Below are positions 46,219 through 54,222 of a stretch of DNA of 64,000 bases, one piece after another. The stretch is taken from contig NZ_KL370813.1 of the NCBI RefSeq assembly GCF_000701685.1, forward strand, positions 1 through 64,000. The letters run 5' to 3'. Source of the stretch: Gemella sanguinis ATCC 700632 (lineage in GTDB: Bacteria > Bacillota > Bacilli > Staphylococcales > Gemellaceae). The first letter of the stretch is position 1; every line of letters begins with the position of its first letter. The translations under genes were made by a program, and so were the position numbers. Below the pieces are notes generated by a model that had not been told where the DNA came from, did not search any database, and was given only the letters and a program-made list of their open reading frames with translations.

Positions 46219-47757
46219 TTACTCCTTATTTAGCTTTCTGTAGCTAGCTAAATTATTCATATATTCTATTTCTTTTATTGCATGTTTTATATTTTTAGTT
46301 ATTTCGTCACTAAAATAAATTATCTCTCCCGTATTATCATACTCTTTTCTCCCTACTCTTCCTGCAATTTGTATTAACGATTCTTTTGTAAAATTTTTAT
46401 GCCCAGCATCGAAGACCATAACATCTAAATAGTCAAAGGTTACACCTCTTTCTAATATTGTTGTCGTTATTAGTATATCAATTTTTTTATTATAAAACCT
46501 TTGGATTTTCTTGGATCTGTCTTTATCTTCGCTATAGACATAATCTATTTTAATACTTTCTGAAATATACTTTTCTAAATAATTCTTGAGACTTTGGCAC
46601 ATAGCTATTATTGGAACAAATATTAGTAATCTACGTTTTTTGTTTAAAATATCTAAGATATATTTATTTATTATTTCTGATTTTTCCTCAAAAATTAATA
46701 CCTTTTTATTTACTTTTCTTATTCTCGGTACAGGTAATAAGTAACCATGATATCTAATCGGGATTTTTATTATTTCATCCACATAACTTTTAATTTTTTT
46801 TGATGGTGTTGCTGATAAAAATACTAAAACACCTTCTTCTACTAAGCTTGATAAAGCACCCTCTTCTAAACACTCGTCACCTGAATATGGGAAGGCATCT
46901 ACCTCATCAATAATTACAATATCAAAATACTTATAATATTTTATTAACTGATGTGTTGTCATAATATAAAAATTTGAATCAACAAAACTTTTTTCATCAC
47001 CATGCAAGACGTTAATATCTAAACCTCTAAAATCTTTAGAAAATCTAGTGTATAATTCTTTTACTACATCTTTTCTAGGAATAGCCATACAGATACGTTT
47101 ATTAGACATAACGGAGTCATAAACTATCTCATAAACTATCTCTGTCTTACCTGCTCCACAAACAGCCCAAACTAAAGTATTTTTATTGTTTCTAGTATTA
47201 ATTACTAATTGTTTACTTGCCTCACTCTGCAGATCGCTAAGTTTAGTACTTGGTTTTATTATATTCTTCTTATTTATAACCGGAATGTTAATCTGAAACA
47301 TAGGTGTAAAATTATCTACACGACCAAATTCTATACATCTCATGCAATAAACTATCTTAACATCTTCATTTTTATAACTATAAAATAAATTTTGACTAGT
47401 ATTTCCGCATCTAATACAATAATGTTGTTTCTTTTTATTTTCTACACCTAATTGCTTTTTAACATGAGGACAAGAATCTAAATAATGTATTTTAATTTTT
47501 AAGTTTATTAAGTCAGAAATAGAAAAAAGTAGCCCATTATACTTTTTTAAAAATTCTAAATCAGAATAATTTAAAGTACAGACTACTCCTGACGTTATAT
47601 CATTGTATATTTCTTCAAAATCTTTATTTCTTTTCCCAAATTTCAAATAATCATTATATATATTTTTGTAATAATTTATCTTTTTATTTTCAGTAATATT
47701 GCAATAATGCACGCAATACAAAGCCTCAATAAATTCACAATATTTTTCAAAAAACAT
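46219..47757 (-). CDS. comFA: ComFA DNA-translocating helicase of competence
   Basis: 512 residues. A Cys4 zinc site (CIRCG and CMRC, about residues 112-140) precedes a superfamily-2 helicase: Walker A AVCGAGKTEIV, DEVD box IIDEVDAFPY, motif III LSATPS and motif VI GRVGRKEYDN. ComFA powers import of single-stranded DNA in transformation. Its presence, with comFC, suggests natural competence is encoded. No CinA-type box (TACGAATA) was seen upstream. GGGAG site before ATG. Confidence 0.93.
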   Translation of the reverse strand: MFFEKYCEFIEALYCVHYCNITENKKINYYKNIYNDYLKFGKRNKDFEEIYNDITSGVVCTLNYSDLEFLKKYNGLLFSISDLINLKIKIHYLDSCPHVKKQLGVENKKKQHYCIRCGNTSQNLFYSYKNEDVKIVYCMRCIEFGRVDNFTPMFQINIPVINKKNIIKPSTKLSDLQSEASKQLVINTRNNKNTLVWAVCGAGKTEIVYEIVYDSVMSNKRICMAIPRKDVVKELYTRFSKDFRGLDINVLHGDEKSFVDSNFYIMTTHQLIKYYKYFDIVIIDEVDAFPYSGDECLEEGALSSLVEEGVLVFLSATPSKKIKSYVDEIIKIPIRYHGYLLPVPRIRKVNKKVLIFEEKSEIINKYILDILNKKRRLLIFVPIIAMCQSLKNYLEKYISESIKIDYVYSEDKDRSKKIQRFYNKKIDILITTTILERGVTFDYLDVMVFDAGHKNFTKESLIQIAGRVGRKEYDNTGEIIYFSDEITKNIKHAIKEIEYMNNLASYRKLNKE

Positions 47758-48054
47758 AACTTACTCCCTAAAACTTTCAATATCCCTATTACTCTTGCTC
47801 ATTGCCTGTCTAATATAAAAATAAAATTTCCAATACTACTATTAATACAGCAATAATAAAAGCATTCTATAAAATAATGCATAACATTATTTTATAATAA
47901 TCTTTGAGTATCATCTCAGATAATTCTTCTTTTTAATATTTGTAATAAACTATAATTCCTTACAATATTGTCTTTAATTTCATTTTAACAAAAATATATT
48001 TACAAAGCAAATAAATATATATTTTTCAAAAATCCACTATTTGTCTTTTTACAG
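47758..48054. other. Intergenic stretch between comFA and hpf, with one strong palindrome
   Basis: About 300 gene-free AT-rich bases. TATAAAATAATG (47868-47879) and CATTATTTTATA (47885-47896) are exact inverse complements around five bases. It could be a repressor site for either divergent gene or an AT-rich hairpin. Confidence 0.5.
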
Positions 48055-48083
48055 TTGCTAACGTTATCAAATAATGTTATAAT
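48055..48083 (+). promoter_or_regulatory. Promoter of hpf
   Basis: TTGCTA (48055-48060), 17-base spacer, TATAAT (48078-48083). The leader is about 60 bases. Confidence 0.75.
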
Positions 48084-48110
48084 AAATGTATAAAATAAGG
48101 GGAAACCCTA

Positions 48111-48131
48111 TAAAGTAGATTGTCTACTTTA
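48111..48131 (+). promoter_or_regulatory. Leader hairpin before the hpf ribosome site
   Basis: taaagtaga / tctacttta form nine perfect pairs around a three-base loop, ending one base before GAAAGGAG. It could tune translation or mRNA stability. Confidence 0.5.
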
Positions 48132-48149
48132 TGAAAGGAGTGCTTTAAA

Positions 48150-48695
48150 ATGTTAAGATATCAAGTACGAGGAGAAAATTTAGAAATCACTCAACCAATT
48201 AGAGAATATGTTGAAAACAAAGTTTCTAAATTAGAAAAATACTTTGCTGACAGTTTAGAAGCAAACGTTTACGCTAATGCTAAAGTATACAAAAATAATA
48301 AGAAAAAAATTGAAATCACTGTGCCTTTAAAAGGTGTTACACTTCGTGCAGAAGAAACTAACGAAGACTTGTATGCTGCAGTAGATTTAGCTGTTGACAA
48401 ACTAGAACGACAAATGAGAAAACACAAAACAAAAATCAATAGAAAAGGTCGAGAAAAAGGATTTGTTAACGAAAATCTTCTTACTAGCGAATTAGAAGAT
48501 GTAGAAGAACCATCAGTAAATCTTGGAAAAGTTAAACAACTTAAAGTTGAAGTTATGACAAGAGAAGAAGCTGTTTTCCAAATGGAACTTTTAGGTCACG
48601 ATTTCTTTGCATTTTTAGATGACAAAACTGGAGAAGTTTCTATAGTTTACAAACGCCGTGACACAGGCTACGGAGTTCTAGAAATTTCTAAATAA
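48150..48695 (+). CDS. hpf: Long-form ribosome hibernation promoting factor
   Basis: 181 residues: an N-terminal ribosome-binding domain (1-100) with ITQPIREYVENKVSKLEKYF and KKKIEITVPLKGVTLRAEE, a linker, and a C-terminal dimerisation domain (about 122-181, VMTREEAVFQMELLGHDFFAFLD and VVYKRRDTGYGVL-type end). The long form dimerises 70S ribosomes to 100S in stationary phase. Own promoter and terminator. Confidence 0.96.
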   Translation: MLRYQVRGENLEITQPIREYVENKVSKLEKYFADSLEANVYANAKVYKNNKKKIEITVPLKGVTLRAEETNEDLYAAVDLAVDKLERQMRKHKTKINRKGREKGFVNENLLTSELEDVEEPSVNLGKVKQLKVEVMTREEAVFQMELLGHDFFAFLDDKTGEVSIVYKRRDTGYGVLEISK

Positions 48696-48712
48696 TTTTA
48701 AAAGCTTGAACT

Positions 48713-48746
48713 TTGCAACCACATTCCGGATGTGGTTGCTTTTTTT
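48713..48746 (+). terminator. Terminator after hpf
   Basis: gcaaccacat / atgtggttgc, then seven T residues: a strong terminator. Confidence 0.9.
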
Positions 48747-48815
48747 CTATAACTTTATATTTTCTAGGAAATATTATAAAATATAAGTAGATATAATAAA
48801 TTTTCGGAGGTTCTT

Positions 48816-49391
48816 ATGACAAAAAAAGTTGCTTTATTTATTGAAAATGGTAGTGAAGAATTAGAATTTATCGCTCCGCTGGACATTATGCGTCGCGCTA
48901 ATCTAGAAGTTGATCTTATCTCTGCAAATAATGAAGATTTTATAACAAGTTCACACAATGTAAAAATACTCGCAGACAAAAAAATAGACGAAGTAAATAA
49001 TATTTTGGACTATGATGCAATAGTCATACCAGGTGGTATGCCAGGAAGTACTTTACTTCGAGATAATAAAAAAATTATTGAATTTTATCAAACAATGTAT
49101 AATTCTGGAAAATTAGTTGCCGCTATTTGTGCCGCTCCTATAGTGCTTAGCGCTGCTGGAATAACAGACGACAAAGAAGTAACATCTTACCCTGGTTTTG
49201 ATAAAGAAATTAATTATAAAAATTACAACTCTGAAAAAGCTGTTGTTATAGATAAAAACGTAATTACAGCGCAGGGACCAGCTGTAGCTATATTATTTGG
49301 ATATGAAATAGTTAACTACTTATTACAAGACAATACTGCAGAAGACGTTAAAAAAGCTATGTTAGTTCCAGTATTAAAAAATAATCTTTAA
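48816..49391 (+). CDS. DJ-1/PfpI-family protein
   Basis: 191 residues. The nucleophile elbow is AAICAAPIVL with Cys105, and a conserved acidic residue lies in the early ENGSEELEF segment (Glu14/15/18). EFIAPLDIMRRANLEVDLIS and PGGMPGSTLLRD are typical of the DJ-1/YajL/ThiJ branch. Members act in oxidative-stress defence or as proposed deglycases; the exact reaction here is unknown. Strong CGGAGG site. Monocistronic. Confidence 0.88.
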   Translation: MTKKVALFIENGSEELEFIAPLDIMRRANLEVDLISANNEDFITSSHNVKILADKKIDEVNNILDYDAIVIPGGMPGSTLLRDNKKIIEFYQTMYNSGKLVAAICAAPIVLSAAGITDDKEVTSYPGFDKEINYKNYNSEKAVVIDKNVITAQGPAVAILFGYEIVNYLLQDNTAEDVKKAMLVPVLKNNL

Positions 49392-49406
49392 TTACAGACC
49401 GCTCTA

Positions 49407-49444
49407 AAAAACCACTAAGTAAATCTAAATTTACTTAGTGGTTT
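49407..49444. terminator. Bidirectional terminator between the DJ-1 gene and the iron-type ADH gene
   Basis: aaccactaagtaaat / atttacttagtggtt with A and T flanks. Confidence 0.8.
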
Positions 49445-49453
49445 CTTGTTATA

Positions 49454-50530
49454 TTATTTTGTTAATTCTTCTAATTCTTTCATTGCTGCTAAAACTACTT
49501 CTGGAGTACATACATCAACAGCTAGTTTGAATGATTCTTTATCACTTGCAGCAAATTCTGCAATTTTTTGCATCTTAGCCTCAACATCTTCTACAACATT
49601 TACACATGCTAAGTTATAAGCAAGGTTATTTTCTTTATAGAATGGAACTAATTTTTCCACTTCATCTTTTTTACCTTCTGCTAATAATTGAACTAAGATA
49701 CCGTAAGAAACTTTTGTTCCGTGTAATACGCTATGAGTTTCTTCAATTAATGTCATACCGTTGTGCACCGCATGAGCCCCTGCCATACGACCATAGTGTA
49801 CAGCAAAGCATCCCACACATCCAGAGATTGCAAATACAGTATCTACTGCATTTTTAAAGCTTTCTGTAACTTCTTTTTTATCTAAAGCTTCTAAAGCTCC
49901 ATTTGCGTCACGTAATAATACGTCACGAGTAATTTTTGCTGCTTCTAATCCCATTCTAACTAATGGATCATTATATTTGTTATTTCTTTCTACTAATACT
50001 ACTGCTTCATACCATTTAGCAAGTGTATCTCCAATACCTGCTACAAAGTATTCTTTTGGAGATTCTAACAATAGATCTAAATCAACAACACACGCATATG
50101 CTGTACGTTTGAAATATGCTACCTCTCTAAATGTTTTATCTGGATGGTAAACCGCAGCTACCGGTGCATATGGTGCACAAGTTGCGATTACTGTAGGTAC
50201 AGTCATATACTCTTTATTTAATACACTAGCTACACCTTTGGCAGTATCGATTACACGACCCCCACCTACTCCAAGTACTACGTCAACATCTTGCCCATAT
50301 TCATCTGCAATACGTTGCATATCTTCATATGATGCAGTTCCATCATACTTAGCTACTCTGAATTCTCTATTACCTTTATAGAATTTTTTGAAAGCTGCAT
50401 AAGATTTTTCTCCAGTAACAATTAAAGGAGTTTTAAAACCTTCTAATCTACTATCAAGTGCCGATAACGCACCACTTCCTGAAATATATTCACTCACTCC
50501 TGGTCTTGATACATTTGCTAATTCAAACAT
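49454..50530 (-). CDS. Iron-type alcohol dehydrogenase, GldA-like
   Basis: 358 residues of the group-III (iron-containing) dehydrogenase family. NAD loop GVGGGRVIDTAKG; metal ligands are Asp in AGIGDTLAKWYE and His in GAHAVHNGM and SVLHGTKVSYG, as in glycerol dehydrogenase. The overall length and HAVHNG motif match GldA-like enzymes, but substrates such as glycerol or other polyols cannot be fixed. Own promoter; GGAGCG site before ATG. Confidence 0.85.
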   Translation of the reverse strand: MFELANVSRPGVSEYISGSGALSALDSRLEGFKTPLIVTGEKSYAAFKKFYKGNREFRVAKYDGTASYEDMQRIADEYGQDVDVVLGVGGGRVIDTAKGVASVLNKEYMTVPTVIATCAPYAPVAAVYHPDKTFREVAYFKRTAYACVVDLDLLLESPKEYFVAGIGDTLAKWYEAVVLVERNNKYNDPLVRMGLEAAKITRDVLLRDANGALEALDKKEVTESFKNAVDTVFAISGCVGCFAVHYGRMAGAHAVHNGMTLIEETHSVLHGTKVSYGILVQLLAEGKKDEVEKLVPFYKENNLAYNLACVNVVEDVEAKMQKIAEFAASDKESFKLAVDVCTPEVVLAAMKELEELTK

Positions 50531-50574
50531 TTAACATCGCTCCTTTATTGTTGAAAATTTTTTAACTAATTACG

Positions 50575-50603
50575 ATTATAACATTTCCGACAATTAAAAT
50601 CAA
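50575..50603 (-). promoter_or_regulatory. Promoter of the iron-type ADH gene
   Basis: Minus strand TTGATT (50598-50603), 17-base spacer, TATAAT (50575-50580). Confidence 0.7.
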
Positions 50604-50650
50604 TAGTTAGTTAAAATAAATTTATTTTCTGACAATTTAATGTTTTAAAA

Positions 50651-50699
50651 AAATAATTACTAGTTATACATAGCAATATCGTAATACTAGCAATTATTT
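50651..50699 (-). terminator. Terminator after the HD-domain gene
   Basis: AAATAATTGCTAGTATTAC pairs with GTATAACTAGTAATTATTT (imperfect) and is followed by T residues on the minus strand. Confidence 0.55.
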
Positions 50700-50707
50700 T
50701 ATTAACT

Positions 50708-51925
50708 TTATCTAGGATAAAATATAGTACCTTCTCTTTTAGTTTCACCTTTTGTGATTGATTCTACTATAGTACTAGCTTTTTCTAAAGCAACTATTTG
50801 TCCATCTAACTTCTCTATTAGTATTTTTCTTCCCTTATATGGACTATATAAACTTGCTTCGATACTTTCTATTCTTAAATAATAATTCATATCAAAGTTA
50901 TTTTCTTTTAACATATTTTTTATTTGTTCTAGGTTATCTTCATTATAATCAACGTATTCAAAAAGTTTTCTATTAAGTAATCTATCAGCCAAATCAGCAG
51001 CTATTTTATCGTCTTTTTCTTGGATTAAAGTACAACAGTACAATAATGAATTTTCATCTAATCTAAAGTATTCTTCTACAGTCACTTCTGATTTTTCTAA
51101 AAACGGAACTAAAACTTTTATATCAGAAAAATAATCTTTATTTACTTTAAAAATATCATTTAACCTTTTAAATAATTGAATAAATACCGTTTCATAGCTT
51201 CTAGCTACAGGATGATAGTACACTTGCCAATACATTTGGTAACGAGCCATAATATAATCTTCTACGCTATGAATACCTGTATACTTAACAACTAGTTGCT
51301 TTTTATCATCATCTATTTTTCTAACACGCATAGTTCTCAAAATTCTCTCAAGATCAAATTGACCGTAACTTGTTGCTGTAAAGTACGAATCACGCAATAA
51401 ATAATCCATTCTATCCGCATCCAATTGCCCTGAAACAATTTGATTTAATATATCATTTTTATGAGTGTGTTGAATAATAGCAACTATATCTTGTGGTAAG
51501 TTTTTAGAAACTTTACTTAGAACTGCATTAAGTTCTGTATTACCTAAAATTATCTTTACAGTGTAGTCTTCGTGACTGTGATTTGTTACATGTTCAAATG
51601 CATGAGAAAAAGGTCCATGACCTACATCATGCAGTAATCCAGCAAGCATAACAGATACTTTATCATACTCACTTAACTCGCTACTAAGCGACTTAATTTC
51701 TGTAACCATTCTTCGAACTATTTCATACACTCCTAAAGAATGTGAAAAACGTGAGTGTTCTGCTGTTGGATACACCTGAAAATCTCCACCTAATTGTCGA
51801 ATACGTCTTAATCTTTGAAATTCTTTACTATCTATACATTGCCATACTACTTCATAATTAATATGAATATAACTATGTACAGGATCTTTTAAAACTTTTG
51901 TTTCATCTAATTTTCTAAATTCCAT
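50708..51925 (-). CDS. HD-superfamily phosphohydrolase (YwfO-like)
   Basis: 405 residues. The metal-binding HD motif is LLHDVGHGPFSHAFEHV, preceded by H in AEHSRFSHSLGVYEIVRRM and followed by the Asp in LDADRMDYLLRDSYF. This matches the YwfO/dGTPase-related family, which in Enterococcus hydrolyses dNTPs; the substrate here is inference. Its length is typical. Single gene with an AGAGGA site. Confidence 0.87.
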   Translation of the reverse strand: MEFRKLDETKVLKDPVHSYIHINYEVVWQCIDSKEFQRLRRIRQLGGDFQVYPTAEHSRFSHSLGVYEIVRRMVTEIKSLSSELSEYDKVSVMLAGLLHDVGHGPFSHAFEHVTNHSHEDYTVKIILGNTELNAVLSKVSKNLPQDIVAIIQHTHKNDILNQIVSGQLDADRMDYLLRDSYFTATSYGQFDLERILRTMRVRKIDDDKKQLVVKYTGIHSVEDYIMARYQMYWQVYYHPVARSYETVFIQLFKRLNDIFKVNKDYFSDIKVLVPFLEKSEVTVEEYFRLDENSLLYCCTLIQEKDDKIAADLADRLLNRKLFEYVDYNEDNLEQIKNMLKENNFDMNYYLRIESIEASLYSPYKGRKILIEKLDGQIVALEKASTIVESITKGETKREGTIFYPR

Positions 51926-51988
51926 CTTTTTTCCTCTATATAAAATATGTTAAATGTTTACTCTTTCCCTTTTATTATATCAGAGGCA

Positions 51989-52019
51989 AAAAAAAAGACA
52001 AGCCTAAGCTCATCTTTTT
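51989..52019 (-). terminator. Terminator after rpsR
   Basis: AAGATGAGC / GGCTTGTCTT pairs (with two G-T) around a four-base loop, then a long T run on the minus strand. Confidence 0.75.
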
Positions 52020-52030
52020 CGTTATTAATC

Positions 52031-52279
52031 TTATTTTTCGTCTACAACGTATGGTAAAAGTGCCATGTGTCTAGCTCTTTTAATTGCTGTAGTTAACATT
52101 CTTTGATACTTAGCTGAAGTACCAGTTACACGACGTGGTAAGATTTTTCCACGTTCTGAAATGAATTTTTTAAGTAATTCTACGTCTTTGTAATCGATAG
52201 TTTCGATGTTATTTTTAGTGAAATAACATACTTTTTTACGACGACGCATGTTGTTACGACGATTGTTATTTACTGCCAT
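52031..52279 (-). CDS. rpsR: 30S ribosomal protein S18 (bS18)
   Basis: 82 residues. Has [39 protein letters not shown] and [10 protein letters not shown], all typical of bS18; the Cys in VCYF is kept but no zinc motif. It binds next to S6 on 16S rRNA. Last gene of the rpsF-ssb-rpsR operon; AGGAGG site. Confidence 0.97.
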   Translation of the reverse strand: MAVNNNRRNNMRRRKKVCYFTKNNIETIDYKDVELLKKFISERGKILPRRVTGTSAKYQRMLTTAIKRARHMALLPYVVDEK

Positions 52280-52302
52280 TGTGCATGTCCTCCTATGTAA
52301 TT

Positions 52303-52866
52303 TTAGTCTTCTTTAAACGGATTTACTACATCCTGCATGAAGTCATCATCTAAGTTACTTGGGAAGTTTTCCCCAAAATCAGAGAATGATGAACTGTCAT
52401 TAATAAAATCTTGCATAGCTGAATTAGCTTGCCCTTGGTTTTGATTAGTATTGTTATAATAATTTTGATTATTATTAAACGAAGGTTGTGATTGAGGTTG
52501 ATTAAAACTCATAGAGTCAAAACCGTTGTTTTGTCTATTTGAACTAGATTTAGATTCAAGGAATTGGATTCTGTCAGCTACTACTTCAGTAACATAAACA
52601 GTGTTACCATCTTTACCTTGATAATTTCTAGTTTGAATTCTACCTTCTACACCGATTAAACTACCACGCCCTAAAAAACGAGCCATATTTTCTGCTTGTT
52701 TTCTAAAAGCAACGCAGCTTATAAAATCAGCTTGTCTTTGACCGCTTTGGTCAGCAAATGTTCTATTTACAGCAATTGTAAAATAAACCATCGGTATATT
52801 CGAACTAGAATATCTTAGTTCTGGATCTTTTGTTAATCTTCCTACTAATACTACGTTATTAATCAT
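52303..52866 (-). CDS. ssb: Single-stranded DNA-binding protein
   Basis: 187 residues: an OB-fold (1-105) with [19 protein letters not shown] and [18 protein letters not shown], an Asn/Gln-rich linker (106-155) and an acidic tail. The family tip is usually DDDIPF at the extreme end; here the tail reads DDDFMQDVV then NPFKED, so the Pro-Phe pair is followed by three more residues. The standard partner-binding tip is therefore altered. Between rpsF and rpsR as usual. Confidence 0.96.
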   Translation of the reverse strand: MINNVVLVGRLTKDPELRYSSSNIPMVYFTIAVNRTFADQSGQRQADFISCVAFRKQAENMARFLGRGSLIGVEGRIQTRNYQGKDGNTVYVTEVVADRIQFLESKSSSNRQNNGFDSMSFNQPQSQPSFNNNQNYYNNTNQNQGQANSAMQDFINDSSSFSDFGENFPSNLDDDFMQDVVNPFKED

Positions 52867-52879
52867 AGTAAGCCACCCC

Positions 52880-53167
52880 TTATTTTTCTAATCTAACTAC
52901 CATGTGACGGATGATATCATCGCTAATTTTTGCTAAACGATCGAATTCTTTTGTAGACGCATCTGTTTCTGAAGTTAATTCTACTACATAGTAGTAAGCA
53001 TCGCTGAAGTCTTCGATTTCATAAGCTAGGCGTTTTTTACCTAAATCTTTAACTTCTACTGCTTCTGCACCTTCTGAAAGAATATTTACGAATCTTTCAA
53101 CCACAGCTTTTTTAGCTTCTTCTTCAATACGTGGTTGAACAGCAAACATTACTTCATATTTTCTCAT
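52880..53167 (-). CDS. rpsF: 30S ribosomal protein S6 (bS6)
   Basis: 95 residues, starting [20 protein letters not shown] and continuing with [20 protein letters not shown], typical bS6. The frame runs on upstream to 53275 but the ATG at 53167 follows AAAGGAGG and matches the family start, so the longer form is rejected. First gene of the operon. The leader (about 75 bases) carries two stem-loops that could be the S6:S18 autoregulatory site. Confidence 0.96.
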   Translation of the reverse strand: MRKYEVMFAVQPRIEEEAKKAVVERFVNILSEGAEAVEVKDLGKKRLAYEIEDFSDAYYYVVELTSETDASTKEFDRLAKISDDIIRHMVVRLEK

Positions 53168-53184
53168 GTGTGTGTTACCTCCTT

Positions 53185-53240
53185 TTGGTCTTTGCGACTC
53201 TCTATTTTTCAAGAGAGTAAGGAGTAATAAAATTACTCTA
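53185..53240 (-). promoter_or_regulatory. Structured leader of rpsF
   Basis: On the minus strand GAGTAATTTTATTACTC is a perfect stem-loop and ACTCTCT/AGAGAGT a second, followed by GTCGCAAAGAC. S6:S18 binding to such a leader is known in many bacteria; I did not find the typical CCG bulge, so assignment is tentative. Confidence 0.45.
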
Positions 53241-53246
53241 GCGAAT

Positions 53247-53275
53247 ATTATATCAAGTATAGAGATAAAAATCAA
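53247..53275 (-). promoter_or_regulatory. Promoter of rpsF-ssb-rpsR
   Basis: Minus strand TTGATT (53270-53275), 17-base spacer ending TGA, TATAAT (53247-53252): good -35 plus extended -10. Confidence 0.75.
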
Positions 53276-54110
53276 TAGATATCTCTGATTTTATGATTAT
53301 TTTTCAAAATACTTTTTTTACAATATTATCACTAACCATACATACTGAAAAACGTAAACTATATCCGTAAAACAAGTACTTAACCTACTATAAATTAACT
53401 ATATAATAGAGAAAGTTATATTGATACTACTAATAATAAAAACAGTATTTTATATTTTTTTCTTAATATAATCTATACAATTATTATATCCAAATTAAAC
53501 CACTCTAGAATTTAACATATAGTTCTTTCAATATAAAGATTAAATTTATATAATACAATAAAAATCTACAACAAAAATACAGATTTATTAATTTTGAAAA
53601 ATTATTCCATTAATGAAATGTTCATTTATATTATTTTTTGTATGTAAGAAGTATTTTTTACAATGAATTTATGCGAACTCGCAATCCCTTACTTTATTTT
53701 TCAAAAATTGTTTTTCACCTTAGATATTAGCTATACAAAGCTTTTATTATTCTATAAAAAAAATATATTATAAAATGATAACTAATAGAAATTATCATTT
53801 ACAAAAAAAATTAATTCTAACCTAGTTTTATTATTTATACAAATATAATTAAGGTAATTAACCTATTTCATCTGTTATATAATTACATGTATTATAGCAG
53901 ACAGAAAACCATTAACAAATATTTTAGTGTTAACTTTTGTAGGTTTTGAACTGTATATCTAAAAACTTCATTGCCTATACAAATAAAAATACAGTTGTCT
54001 TTTCTTTTTTTAATTTTATAAATTTTCATTAATTTTCTATGCTTCGGTTTTCATTTTAATATTACTTTTTCCTATGTTACACTATCTGTAAATGGTAGTC
54101 GACACCAAAT
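53276..54110. other. Long gene-free stretch upstream of adhE
   Basis: More than 800 bases, extremely AT-rich, between the divergent rpsF and adhE promoters. No open frame with a ribosome site was found. It holds the inverted repeat AAATGATAA/TTATCATTT (53773-53781, 53792-53800) with a ten-base gap. A TGTTACACT near 54075-54083 may be an extended -10 for adhE. Confidence 0.5.
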
Positions 54111-54116
54111 AAAAAC

Positions 54117-54170
54117 TAAAGTTTCAACTTTAATCTTAAAAAAATTATCTAAATTTTCTAGATAGTTTTT
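54117..54170 (+). promoter_or_regulatory. Leader stem-loops before adhE
   Basis: Two stems: TAAAGTT/AACTTTA (54117-54132) and AAAAATTATCTA/TAGATAGTTTTT (54140-54151, 54159-54170; one G-T pair). The second ends in a T run like a weak terminator, so attenuation is possible. Confidence 0.4.
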
Positions 54171-54222
54171 ACAAATAACAAACATAATAAAATTATAAAG
54201 AAAATTTCGGGAGGAATTTATT

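Noticed and set aside
47758-47960. Competence (cin) box upstream of comFA
   Set aside because: No TACGAATA or close variant on either strand.
53168-53275. Longer N terminus for rpsF
   Set aside because: It would run through the promoter and leader; the ATG at 53167 has AAAGGAGG and matches bS6.
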